A stretch of 64,000 nucleotides of DNA from assembly GCA_964036045.1 (NCBI GenBank), contig OZ038381.1, positions 112,022,922 through 112,086,921 of the forward strand. Reading direction: 5' to 3'. Made by a program: the position numbers and the translations under genes. Positions within the stretch are counted from its first letter, which is position 1. The number at the start of each line of letters is the position of its first letter. The notes below the pieces were generated by a model that was not told the DNA's origin, did no database searches, and saw nothing but the letters and a program-made list of their open reading frames with translations. This DNA is from Eutreptiella sp. 'Long Island Sound 2002'. Lineage: Eukaryota; Euglenozoa; Euglenophyceae; Eutreptiales; Eutreptiaceae. Positions 12,101 to 24,395 of the stretch are shown one piece after another.

Positions 12101-12607
12101 CGCAGACCCAGAACGCCCAGCCCCCCCCCCCCCCCAGGTCGTGGAAGACAGTTCCGAGGCCTATGGAGACTTTGTCCCCACAGTCTATTTTTCATATTGC
12201 TCAAGCCCTTAAGGACAAGTGTAAGGGAAGTGTGTTCCTCAGCACCACAATCCCACGGAGACAGAAGGGCTGCGACACAGTTTTGCAGTCTTGCAGCTTG
12301 TGTCAGTGCATGGGTTCCTTCAGGGCAAGGTAAGAATGCAAGGAAGACATTCTGCAGGGCCGAGAAGCATATTTCGAAAAGACAAAAAGCAGGGTTTTTG
12401 TGTGAAAATGGAAAGAAATATTTTCCAGGACCGAGAAACATTTCGCAAACAAAAGGGCAAGGTTTTTGTGTTGTTTTTCTGTCTATTTTGAAAATTGGGC
12501 AAACTGGACCCACTGGACTGAACACTGGTCATTTTACCTTACTTGTGTTCATAAGCTTCTTCTTCAACTGCAGCATGTGGCTCAACGATAACTGGACTTA
12601 AGTTTTT
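11908..12607 (+). repeat. Pogo-like element 3' part, copy A
   Basis: About 700 bp matching 14,692-15,397 by eye. It starts just before the DDE segment that encodes the GWL-type motif and ends after a shared terminal stretch (cataagcttcttcttcaact). The two copies differ mainly in C-run lengths and scattered substitutions. Confidence 0.8.
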
Positions 12608-13528
12608 AACACATGTCAACATCTTCAGGGTTCTTGTGGGTCTGTTCTATGCTACAATCTGAAGGTTTGGGGGGTGTCAGTGGCTAAATGCGACTGCGCA
12701 TTGCCTCAACGTCCCTCATTTTGGTTTTTAGGCCCACCTGTGGGTTGCTCTGGCTATGTGTGGCAAATCATTGAGTTCCTGTCCTCCCGGGTATTCAGTA
12801 TGTACAGAGACCATATACCACCTGAGCCTGGGTCTGAAGTCTGTACAGCGATCGACTGACTACTGTCCTTTTGCCTCTGTCATTCTCCTCGGCCGTGTTG
12901 AGCAGCAGGGTGCTGGTGAGTGTGACTAAATACTTTATGCTAATTCATCTGTAGAACAAACTTGCATAACCAGCTGGTATTGTGCGTATGCACAGTTTTG
13001 ATGTGAATCTACATCAGGAGAAAAATGAAGCCACAGAGTTTGTTTTAGAAAAAAAAAACCCAAAAACATCATCTGCAGTTAGCTGAAAAGGTTGGTGGCT
13101 GATGCAGTGAATTCAATGGTTGAATGACTGTGAGCATAATGAACTGAGTGACTGAAACAAAGAAAAATTATGCCGGGCCAATGGTCGCATAAAACCAATG
13201 CAATCGTTTAGCCCCTAGGGGAAAACACAGATATTGCCGAAGCAAAAGTGCAGGCACTGGCACAGTGGACAATGATCTGTTAACTTAACAGTCAAAGAGT
13301 ACACTGTTCTCCACTCTGGGTGTGCTGGCCCTGGCAATGCACAGTGCTGGCAGTATGCTGTCCAAGAAGATATAAACGAAAAAAGACAGAAGAATATAGA
13401 GATGGGCAGTCACCATAATTGCAGATGCTGCGCAGAGTGTACCAGATGGAGCTAAATAGGGATGGGGCCGTACCCCTGATAACCATAATGCTGCAGAAGT
13501 CTGAAAAGAAAGAACAGCGGACTTACTA
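12608..13528. other. Non-coding interval
   Basis: No ORF with recognisable content. An A-run near 13,050 and AT-rich sequence; nothing else seen. Confidence 0.5.
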
Positions 13529-14518
13529 TCATTGAATGGAATTCAGCTTGCAAAACTTGAGAGACACGACAGATACATAGTTTGCAGGATGTGTGGAGTT
13601 GTCTAATCTGAAGTCCTGGTGTTTTTTTGGCTTGTAATTTCCCTGCTGGAGGGAGGTTTCCCATTGTAGTTTAAACTCGCCGTAAATCAACGAGCAGATT
13701 CTCCATTGCTCGTCACTCAAGAAGTTCACCAGTGATTTGTCGTGGCGTGGCGGCGTTGAAGCTCTGGTACTCGACGATTCCAAACTGGGCGGACATGATG
13801 ATGAGGGAGTGTACCCGTGGCCTTCAGCAATCGCCCGTGTCAAGCTTTCTGAGCTTTGTAACGCCTTGCTGGTGACTGGTGGTGACACACTTGAGCAAAG
13901 TAGATCTTGGACCAAGTCTCGTTCACTCTGGTGGGGTTCTCCCTGCCAGATGGCAGTATTTCCATCGTCTTCATACAACCAGTTAGCACTATCGGATTGC
14001 TGCTCATGGTTGTCCGGTGGTAATGCAGTGAACAGTAGTGTTTTTGGTGGGTGAGGAGCTATCCTCTGCAGCGAAAAGAGAATACCGCGGCCATGGATGT
14101 GTTCATTAACTTTAGTGTCCATTGGGGGCGAGCAAAGCAGATCTTGAACCAGTTCGTGCTCACATGTGTGTGGTTGCCCTTGCCACGTGGCATTGGGACC
14201 ATCTTCCTCATGTATCCAATCTGCGGCGTTCGTTGGTTCTCTTTCTGGTAGATCTTTTCCTCCCTCCGGTGGTGCCGCAGCTGGTGTCCGCGCCTCTGTT
14301 GGTTGAGGTGCTATCGTGTGCAAGGGGACGAGAACACCGCGTCGGAGATCAATGTCATCGCTGTCGCCCACGATCTTTGCTTCATGCTGCGCTGGACTTG
14401 TAAGAGGTTTCAAGGACCAAATCTGCACAGTTAAAAGTGTTGATAGACTTTCATGCGTTGAGCGTTGCGGCGCTGTTTGCGAGGTGCACGACACTTCGTT
14501 CACTGGCTGCGGCGGCAC
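13529..14518 (-). CDS. Hypothetical protein with internal ~70-residue duplication
   Basis: A 329-residue minus-strand ORF of ordinary complexity. Two tandem modules, residues ~60-130 and ~142-210, share R-G-V/I-L, I-A-P-x-P, W-x-x-x-D/E-D-G, W-Q-G-x-P-H and L-V-Q-D-L-L-C-S. Their DNA has diverged more than the protein, which suggests past selection on the protein. The C-terminal third is a Ser/Pro linker followed by a mixed segment (EQWRICSLIYGEFKLQWE). The listed start is a GTG; the frame is open further upstream to about 14,690, where the second pogo-like copy begins, so the true N-terminus may be elsewhere or removed. I do not recognise the family. It could be an exon of a host gene or an accessory ORF of a transposon. 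Confidence 0.5.
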   Translation of the reverse strand: MPPQPVNEVSCTSQTAPQRSTHESLSTLLTVQIWSLKPLTSPAQHEAKIVGDSDDIDLRRGVLVPLHTIAPQPTEARTPAAAPPEGGKDLPEREPTNAADWIHEEDGPNATWQGQPHTCEHELVQDLLCSPPMDTKVNEHIHGRGILFSLQRIAPHPPKTLLFTALPPDNHEQQSDSANWLYEDDGNTAIWQGEPHQSERDLVQDLLCSSVSPPVTSKALQSSESLTRAIAEGHGYTPSSSCPPSLESSSTRASTPPRHDKSLVNFLSDEQWRICSLIYGEFKLQWETSLQQGNYKPKKHQDFRLDNSTHPANYVSVVSLKFCKLNSIQ

Positions 14519-14691
14519 CAGTGGAGCATTGTCGAGCCTTTCTGTGGGGCGCTGAGAGCCAGACTGATCCCTCCATCCTTGTGGCGGTCCGTGAGGGTGC
14601 TCTCTGATCCGTGTCGGCTGCGCTGTCAGTGAGACACGTAACTTCGGCTGCTTCCTTCTCCTGCAAGCTGTGCAACGTTTGGGTACGCATA

Positions 14692-15397
14692 AGTTGGCTG
14701 CTCCTCAGACGACGATTTTATCGGGTGGCTGAGGGAGTTTGCCTCCCTCACACACCCCACCTGCGAACCCCCATAAGGCTGTGGTCCTCATTGTGGATGG
14801 CAGCAAAACACATTTAACAAGAGCCATCACTGAGGAGGCTGTAAAGTTAGGAGTGCACCCCCCCCAGACGGCAGTGCAGTGGCTCACGCAGACCCAGAAC
14901 GCCGAGCCCCCCCCCTCCCAGGTCCTCGAACACAGTTCCAAGGCCTATGGAGACTTTGTCCCCACAGTCTATGTGTCATATTGCTCAAGATCTTAAGGAC
15001 AAGTGTAAGGGAAGTGTGTTCCTCAGCACCACAATCCCACGGAAACAGAAAGGCTGCAACACAGTTTTGCAGCCTTGCAGCTTGTGTCAGAGCAGGGGTG
15101 CTTCAGTGCAAGGTAAGAATGCAAGGAAGACATTCTGCAGGGCCGAGAAGCATATTTCGAAAAAGAAAAAAGCAGGGTTTTTATGTGAAAATGGAAAGAA
15201 AACATTTTCCAGGACCAAGAAACATTTTGCAAACAAAAAGGCAAGGTTTTTGTGTTGTTTTTCTGTCTATTTTGAAAATTGGGCAGACTTGACTCAAAGC
15301 TGGTCACTGGACTGAACACTGGTCATTTTACCTTACTTGTGTTCATAAGCTTCTTCTTCAACTGCAGCATGTAGCTCAACGATAACTGGACCTAAGT
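14692..15397 (+). repeat. Pogo-like element 3' part, copy B
   Basis: Second copy of the segment at 11,908-12,607. It encodes the same VLIVDGSKTH motif at about 14,785 but lacks the N-terminal DNA-binding half. It ends with the same terminal stretch at about 15,342-15,390, a third version of which is found alone near 9870. Confidence 0.8.
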
Positions 15398-16899
15398 TGT
15401 CGATCATTGCATTGAGGGGGTCTCAGTGTGCCAACGGCGGTGCTGCTAAGGAAAGTCTGTAGGACAATTGCCTGCCGTTGTACGAGATCTGACGCCTATA
15501 CCCGATTTCTCCGCCCTCTTTCCCGTGACTCCCATCGTCCTTGACATCACCAGGGCTTCCATGTTTTACAAAATACAATATCGAAACAAATTCTGAAGGT
15601 ACACCGTTGGCCACCCTTGCGGTAAGAACCAAACCCTTGATCAATAAATTGAAATGAACCTGACCGGTCAGTCCAAATAGCCAATCACCAAAGTCAAATT
15701 GAATGGTGTGTAATGTCATCAATACTTGGACATGATCATGGAGAGGGGAACAAATACGACAGTCTCGGGCAAGGGGAGAGGAAGAAAAAGAAGTATAAGT
15801 GAATCCCTGGAACTGGATATGCGATTATTTAAGACGATGTTGCCCTCCTACTCCAGGAATCGATTTTATATACCATGCATGTTCGGAATATGCGTCCCCT
15901 TATTGACATGTGACGCCATGCTAGCACAACCTTGACTCGACACATTGAGGAAATGACATTGATTCATGGGAACATGCATGACACAGCATCAGTAAAGTCC
16001 ATATGGTACATGGCAAAACACAAAGCAATGATACACAACATAATGGCATCAGAGGATTCAACATGAGCGTGGCCCACATGGCCCATCCTCACTCTTGCCT
16101 ACAAGACGGCAAAAACTGCAATTTAGCAAGATGAGTTCCAAACATTCCCACCGTGGATGAAGTGTGACACCATGGCCTCCATCAACACAAAGTACAGCAG
16201 GGCCACATTCATGACTTGTCCACACTCATAAATCACCAATGATCACACGTAAAGAGCTTGCAATGAAGATCACCAAACATGAGTCGGAAGAGTGACCTCA
16301 CGGCAATACCTGACACCGGCCAGGGGTGACACATCAAATATATCATCATGCTGGCAATGCCTCGGTACTTCACACGGGACGAGAGGTGCCTATCACTCAG
16401 CAATGGCCTACTCAATGTCCAACAAGTGAAGAATCTTGGCGGGTTTACTTACTGCTCACGAACAAGTCATCAGGAAGGGCCAGCCCACCGAACCTGAAAT
16501 GTTTGGTGTATGTTACATACGAATTGCTGGGCTCCTGCGGTTAGAGTATCGCAAACTAAAGGCAACAAGAAAGTGCAAAGCCAACACATCACATGCACCA
16601 CATGCCCTCAAACGCATGGACATGCCACTCAGTTGCATCACCTGGTGCCGAATGGCTTGGGAATCGAAGGCATTGGCAAACACAAATCGTCATGTGCATT
16701 AGAAACCATCTGTCCTATCCATGTACGTCTGGTGCATATTAAAATCAATTTTCCTTGTCTTGCACTTAAACATCAAATGGTTTTCCATGTATTCCTTCAT
16801 TGCAATCGATCATGGCAAAGAAAAAGCACAGGCAACGGCAAGAAGACGATGAACTTGACGAACATTGAGCTGGACCAACTGGCTGGTCCAGTAATACGG
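15398..16899. other. Non-coding interval
   Basis: Unique-looking sequence of moderate GC with only short ORFs. I see no domain, RNA gene or clear repeat. Confidence 0.5.
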
Positions 16900-17300
16900 G
16901 TTCACACGCGTTGTGCCCTGTGCTGTCTGGTGTCGACGCGCCATGCCGGCCTTCCGTCTGGTGTTTTGCGGTTCTGTGGTGCCATGTTCTGTGCTGCCTG
17001 ATGTGCTGTGGTGTCCCGCCTTGCTGTATTTCGGGCTGCTGCGCGCTTTGCGGTGTTCGTTGGGCCAGCTTTTTGTGTGTTGTACTGTGTTGTGCCGTGC
17101 TGTTGGATGCTGCTGTGTGTTGTGCCGCTTTTCTTGTGGTGGTGTCCCGCTGCGTTGTTCGCGTTGTGTTTTGCTGTTTGGTTTTGGTGTGCGGTGTCGC
17201 GTGGTGTGCTGTCTCCTTTTGTGTTGTGCTGTGCTGCTGCGCCCTGTGCCGTGTCGTCTTGTGGCCTGTCGTGTTGTGCTGTGGCCCTCGGCGTAGGTGG
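16900..17300 (+). repeat. G+T-rich low-complexity block
   Basis: The plus strand is dominated by TGTG, GTGC and CTGTG words with few A residues. Open frames on both strands here are products of composition and are not annotated as genes. Confidence 0.6.
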
Positions 17301-17399
17301 CTGGCTGCCCTGTTGTGTGGTGCGGGAAGCCGAAGCGAGCCACCTCTGGGGAAAAGAAGAAGTTGCTTGTGAAGTACAAAGTTCTCCAGACCCTGAATG

Positions 17400-20300
17400 G
17401 CAAGCTGCCAGTTCTTTCATGCATCAACAACGGTACCGTCAAATGTCACATCACCTGCAACACCCTCACTGTTGGCAACAGCAGCGGCTCCATCACCCGT
17501 TGCATCCATCGCAGCACCCTCACCGTCGGCATCACCAGCGGCACCACCACCCGGTGAATCACCTATAACGCCCTGATCATCGGCATCGCGAGCGGCACCA
17601 TCACCCGGTACATCACCTACAGCGCCCTCACCATTGGCAACACCCGCAGCTCCATCACCCGTTGCATCAACCGCAGCACCCTCACCGTCGGCATCGGCAG
17701 CGGCACCACCACCCGGTGAATCACCCATAACGCCCTCACCATCGGCATCACCAGCGGCACCATCACCCGGTACGTCACCTACAGCGCCCTCACCATCGGC
17801 ATCACCAGAGACACTATTAACCGTTGCATCACCCGCAGCACCCTCGGCATCGACATCACCAGAGGCACCCTCAGCCAGGATTGGCGAGGAGCCGACCCAA
17901 CATTGGAGACGACAAACACCGCCAGGACCGGCGAACGAAACGACCAGCAACGCCCGCCACGCCCTCCTCGAGGAATGGCGAGGGCCAACGCTCTGAACAG
18001 GCCAACGACCACCCACGGGCGGACCCACACCCAGAACCATCACCTCCAGCACCCTCACCATCAACATCACCAGCGGCACCGTCAACCGTAACATCACCTG
18101 CAGCACCCTCTACATCAGCACCACCGGGGACGCTGACGGCCGGTGCATCACCTGCGGCACCCTCCCATCAGCATCACCAGCGGCACCATCTCTTGTGTAT
18201 CACCTGCACCACCATCACCAGCGCCATCACCAACGGCACCATCACCCGGTGCATAAACTACAGCACACCCACCATCACGACCACTAACCTCAATGCTGTT
18301 CCTTTTGCCGGGGTCTTCCAGCAGTCCAAGGAGCGGTCCTGAAGCGTCGAAGTCCCCATCAGCGTTTCCACGAACCATGGGATCACCTGCAGCACCCCAA
18401 TCCGTCTGCATCACCAGCGGCAACATCACCTGTTGCATCACCTGCAGCTCACCCACCACCGGCATCATCCGCCTCACCGTCACCCGGTGCGTCACCTACA
18501 GCACCCTCACCATCGGCATCCCCAAGGGCACCATCACCCGTTGCATCACCTACAGCACCCTCACTCGGCATTACCAGCCTCACCATCACCCGTTACATCA
18601 CCTGCAGCGCCGTCACCAACGGCATAACCACCGGCACCATCACCCCATGCATCACCTGCAAAACCCTCACCATCGGCAATACCAGCGACACCATCACCCA
18701 TTGCGCCAACGGCAGCACCCTCACCATCGACATCACTGGTGGCATCATCACCAGTTGCATCACCTGCAGCACCCTAACCATCGGCATTGCCATCCGAGCC
18801 ATCACACGATGCATCACCTACAGCACCCTCACAATCGCCATCACCAGCGGCACCATCATCCGGTGCATCACCCTCGCTATCGGTAACACCAGCAGCGCCA
18901 TCACCCGTTGCACCGATTTGATGCTGTTCCGGTCCAGACGGGACGATGTCCCCATCACCGTTCCGAGGCGTCACCTGCAGAACCCCCACCATCTGGAACA
19001 CAAACGGCACCATCACCTGTTGCACGACAGCAACACCGTGACCATTGGCACCACCAGCGGCACCACCACACGCTGCATCACCTACAACACGCTCACCGTC
19101 GGCGTCATGACCCTCACCATCACCCGGAGTATCACCTGCACCACCCTCCCCACCGGCATCACCAGCCGCACCATTACCCGCTGCATCACCTGCAGCACCC
19201 GCACCACGGGCATCACCAGCGACGCAGTCACCCGTTGCATCACCTGCAGCACCCTCACCATCTGCATCACCAGCGGCACCATCACCCGGTGCATCCCCTA
19301 CAGCACCACTAAGCTTCAGAATTGGTTTCATGCAAAAATAACCGATTGTTTTCAATTATTTCTATAAAAATAACCAATTATTCCGATTATATGACGTAAA
19401 AATAATCGGTCATTTTCGATTGTTGTCTCTACAAAATGAAATTATTGCGAAATAGCCGTGAACGTTTACCTAAGGGATAGTAAACAGGAAAATAGAGGTG
19501 AAAGACATGCTAAACCTTTGACTTTTATCCCAAATTGCATGTGACTTTGCAAAATCCTCTGGTTTTTGATAAGAAATATTTCATGATGTGTCAACGAAAT
19601 ATTTCCTTTTCATACATAACTTGTCCGATTAATTGGGTTATACCAGTTTTCAAAATAATCGGTTTTACCGATTCTTTGTCACATTAGACAAAATTAATCC
19701 AATTAATCAGATTATCCAATTAATTGGTAAAACCTATTCTGAACCTTAAGCACCATCACCTTCGGCATCATCAGCCTCACCACCACCCGGTGCATCACCT
19801 ACAGCACCCTCACCATCACGACACCCAACCACGATGCTGTTCCTTTTGCTGGGGACTTCCAGCAGTCCATGGAGCGGTCCTGATGCGTCGAAGTCCCCAT
19901 CACCGTTCCCAGGAACCGTGGCATCACCTGCAGTACCGCAACCATCAGCGTCACCAGCGGCACCATCACCCCTTGCGTCACCTGCAACGCCCTCACCTGT
20001 GGCATCATCAACCTCACCATTGCCTACCGCACCCTCAGCATTGGTATCCCCAAGGGCACCATCACCTGTTGCATCACCTACAGCACCCTCACCATACCAT
20101 CGGCATTACCTGCCTCGCCTTCACCCGCTACAACACCTGCAGCACCCTCAGCAACCGGCATCACCAGCCGCTCCATCACCCTTCGCGGCACCTGCAACAC
20201 CCTCATCATTGGCATCGACAGCCGTGCCATCACCCGATGCAACATGCACAGCACCCTCACCATCGGCATCACCAACGACACCATCACCGGTGTGTCACCT

Positions 20301-21290
20301 ACAGCAGCCGCACCATCGGCATCATCAGCGGCACCATCACCCGGTGCATCACCTGCAGCACCCTCACCATCGGCGTCACCAGCGGCACCATCACCTAGTG
20401 CATCACCTGCAGCACCCTTGCTATCGATAACACCAGCGCCACCGTCACCTCTTACACCACCTTGATGCTGCTCCTTTTGCCGAAATCTTCCCACAGGCCA
20501 AGGAGCGGTCCCCATCATCATCCCCAGGAACTGCGGCGTCACCAACGGCATCATCACCCGTTGCATCATCAGCAACGCCATCACCATCAGCAACACCAGC
20601 GGCACCATCACCTCTTGCCTCACCCACAGCACCCTCACCATCGGCATCACCAACCTCACCATCACCCGCTGCGTCACGTGCACCACCCTCACCATGGGCT
20701 TCAACAGCGGCGCATTCACCCATTGCATCACCTGCAGCACCCTCACCATGGGCATCATCAGCGGCGCCATCACTCGATGCATCAGCCACAGCACCCTCAC
20801 CATCGCCACCCCAGCGGCACCATCACCCGTTGCCTCACCTGCAGCACCGTGGTCATCGGGATCAACCGTTGCATCACCTGCAGCGCCCTCACAATCGGCA
20901 GCACCAGCAGCACCACCACCCTTCTTATCACCTGCAGCACCCTCACCATCGCCACCACCAGCGGCACCATCACCCGCTGAACCACCAACAGCACCGGCAC
21001 CATTGGCATCACCAGCGGCACCACCGCCGGGTGCATCACCTGCGGCACCTTCAGCATCGACGTCACCAGCGGCACCACCACCCGTTGCATCACCTGCAGC
21101 AGGATAACCATCGGCATTACCAACCTCATCACCACCCGTTACATCACCTACAGCACCCCCACCATCGGCACCACCAGCGGCACCATCACCCGTCGCATCA
21201 CCTGCAGCACCGTCACCATCGGCATCACCAGCGACACCACGACCCATTACGTCACCCGCAGCATCCACACAACCGGCCTCATCAGCACAC
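17400..21290 (+). repeat. 54-bp-period GC-rich minisatellite
   Basis: Tandem repeats built on a 54-bp unit (18 codons) with 9-bp sub-structure, for example blocks beginning accatcggcatcaccagcgg. Because the period is a multiple of three and the unit lacks stops, several frames on both strands stay open: a minus-strand G-D-G-A-A-G-D-A repeat, and plus-strand His-rich, Ser/Pro/Ala-rich and Thr/Ile-rich repeats. A diverged non-repeat marker (gatgctgttcc...) recurs near 18,293, 18,918, 19,829 and 20,463, suggesting a higher-order unit. A 435-bp TIR element interrupts the array. Confidence 0.9.
19312..19746. mobile_element. MITE-like TIR element with TA duplication
   Basis: A 435-bp AT-rich insert in the GC-rich minisatellite. 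Its first 17 bases (AGCTTCAGAATTGGTTT) match the reverse complement of its last 17 at 15 positions. It is flanked by TA on both sides (19,310-11 and 19,747-48), as in Tc1/mariner-type insertions. No ORF, so non-autonomous. The interior has repeated AATAACCGATT-like words. Confidence 0.7.
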
Positions 21291-24200
21291 CAGCTACAAA
21301 CAGGCCATACAGAAACAACCCCACAAGCACCACACCAGGCCACGGAACAACCCACAGCCGGACGAACCCAACGGAGAAGAAGGGCACACCGGGGCACAAC
21401 ACGCGGCCCGAGTCTCAACACGCCCTATCACCCCGAGCCACAAAGCAGCAGCAACCACACACAGCACGCCCAGCTGACCGCACTAAGACAAGCAAGACGC
21501 AGACGCCAATGGACATACGGAGCGCCATCCAAACCCCCACCGGCACCCCGCCACGACGAGGAACGCCGGGTAGCATACCACCACAACCCTACGACCTGAA
21601 CCCCGCCCCGGGGCGGCCAGGGCAAAAAGCACAACATACCATATCCTGGACAACAGAGGTCACGGGAAACAGCAGAGTGAGCACGCCGCCACCCACACAC
21701 ATCACCCAACCTGCCGTACAGCACCCCGCGACACAATAATCACATCGTCCCCCCGCTTCCCCCGACAGGACGTGCGCTGCAGCCCACTGCCCGTGGGACG
21801 ACGACTACGACGTTCTCCTGGCCATCCAACACCTACTGGCTGCCACGGCCCCATGCTCACACACCAACCAGCATACCCTGGACTCCAGGAGCCCGACCAC
21901 CGCATGCAACCCCGCCCTGTATCCCGAGCAGCCACCGCAGACCAACACGAGGAGCACCATCAGAAGGGATCCGACCGCACGCGACGCCCTTACCGCTCCC
22001 GCGGCCCAGGGTCATCTACGCAACACTGGCCAGCACCCTAGCCCAATGTATGGACGCCGAGCAGTACTACCAACGCGTCCTCCAAGAACTCCCAGCGACC
22101 CACGCAACTCTCCAGGGGTGGAGGCAAGTGGAAGGGGGCGACAACGAGTGGGGGCCAGAAAACGACCTTCTCTGGGAAGACACTTGGGAGGGCACCATGC
22201 ACACTGTCCTGAAGGCAGCAGCCACAACCTACCCGCGCCCACTCAGGGACACCCGGCACGGCCTCCACGCCAACCTTGCGTTCGGAACCTCGAACATCAC
22301 CACACCGTCACCCTCCACACCCTCCACCACAATGCACAACGATGGACGCCTGAGGACGACGCCACTACCACAATCACCATACAGCAAGACCCCGAGAACC
22401 CGACAGGTTACCATTTCTCCTGGAGCGATCCAGCCCCAGACCCCCCCGCCTCCCCCACCCTCCATGACATCTTCGCCACCATCAGGGCAGGGCTACAAGA
22501 AGCGAAAGCCCCACAACAACCAGACGACGAGATGCCCCAAGCGCCGCCCCCGCCAACCACACAGGAACGCCCCCACCAGAAGCCCCTCGCACATCCCATC
22601 ACCAGGATGGAACTCCCCCCGCAACACGGCACCACCCTGGACCGCAACGGGTCTTGGAACCTGCCACGAAAATGGGCAATCCACAATGGCACGCTCCGGT
22701 GGGACGAAATCATACCGGGACTCCAAGTCATCCGCCACCACTGCTTTACCAAACCCGGCGACATCTGAACACTACCAGCAGACCGCCACCACGCTCTCCT
22801 CACCGTTCAAGGGGATGCCACCGTCTTACCAACCGAGGGAGACCCCGTAACCGCGACCCCTGCCCACACCGTCCACATGCCCTCACAAGCGTTGTCAACA
22901 GCCATGACGGTACACCCGGGCCCCACCCCGTGGCAAGCCATCGTCATCACCTACCCCGCCCCCGACGACCACACACACACCTGGCAACAGATGTGGTATA
23001 ACATCGGTGGAGACCTCCGGCAGGAACACCTAGGATCCACGCGCACCCACCACACTCTTCAGCCCTTTGAGAGGAGTAGCCCAGGCGCCAGACGGCATAG
23101 ACACCACGGAGTTATGGGCAGATGCGACGTTCATAAGACCACAAGCAGCGGAGGAATTCAAGGCCACCCTATCCATCAAGCAAAGCCAGACCCAAATGCC
23201 ACACCGCAACACCCAACGAGGCTACACGGTTTCTTGGGCATATCAAGACCACGACAGCCTCACCCCCCAACCAGCCCCCCCCTCCCCTGGACTCCAACAC
23301 CACTGCCCTCCTCGAAGCTGCGACAGCAGCAGCCACAAAGGTTGGGGCCCCGGAGGCCTGCAGCCCACAATACCTGGTCGAGACCAAAGCAGCACCGCAC
23401 GCGAAATCCCCCACTCAAACTGGACACGACAGAAGTTACCCCCCACGACAAATGGGCGGCCCACTACATCATCTCGCACGCCAAGACCCGCAAAAACGAG
23501 GACGCCAAGTTCAACGTCACCCGCCATCACCCCGAGACCACCCAGGTGTATGAGCTGCCGGCCCCCAAAGTCCTCATCATCCATCGCTGACACGACGAGC
23601 GGTACACCATACAGGCGGAGAAGACCGCCGCAACCACCCTGTACACATGGGCTACACGGGGGGACCTCCCACAGCCCACCCTCCATCACGCCCCTTCCTG
23701 GCCCACCCCCCTCCACACGGCAGACCGCCCCAACAAATGACCCAAACACGCAGGCGTACACACCCCCGCCCAAGAGGCCAAGCACCTCAACGACGCAAGA
23801 CGCAAGGCCCGCACCCTCCATGACGACCACACCATCCCGCGCATAAGCGCCCCCCCCACCAGGGTTTCAGATGCCACCATCCACCGCACGATCACGGGCA
23901 TCATCACAAACTGCCTGAGACCGGCTGCATCACGGGCAGACGCCGTGGTGATCAGCGAGGGACGCTCCCGCACACGGGCGGTAGCGCGCCTCAGCAACAT
24001 CCGTCCCCATAAACTACAGCGCGCGATCGGAACCTTCGCCAGACACATCACCCCATATGGCATGGACAACTCGGGATGTGAGCACCACGACCCGCCCTGC
24101 TCCACCCCGTGCACCTTGCCCCTGCGCCAACTGCTCCCAGCCCCCAACATAACGGGCAACATGTAACTGGGCACAGTGCCAGGGGACCAAGGCATATACA

Positions 24201-24395
24201 TCCTGCCCAATAGGTCCAGAAAACACGCCATCCCCCTGCATTTGGTAGAGTCCCTCGCCCTTGGACCGCCCCCACCAAAACACCAACACCAACACATCCC
24301 AGGGGACAGTCAGTTGCAGGCGGCAGACGGGGGGAAAAAGGCCTGCCAACGCGCTCTGACCCACATCAACGTCGACCCCACAGCCCACCTAGGCT
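21291..24395 (+). pseudogene. Decayed coding region of unknown type
   Basis: Stretches of normal-complexity protein sequence appear in shifting plus-strand frames: around 21,800 (DDDYDVLLAIQHLL), 22,050-22,290 (MDAEQYYQRVLQELP...), 22,270-22,768 (including WNLPRKWAIHNGTLRWDE), 22,860-23,060, 23,067-23,260, 23,440-23,590 and 23,860-24,165. This suggests one long coding sequence broken by several frameshifts and stops, probably of a mobile element. I recognise no catalytic motif and assign no function. The N-terminal side merges into the minisatellite. Confidence 0.4.

Noticed and set aside
17400-21290. CRISPR array
   Set aside because: Repeats are contiguous and diverged without unique spacers, and the window is clearly eukaryotic.
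20078-21421. 447-residue Gly-Asp-Ala repeat ORF as a collagen- or silk-like gene
   Set aside because: Other frames of the same repeat are equally open and the ORF has no flanking unique coding part; it is better described as a minisatellite product.
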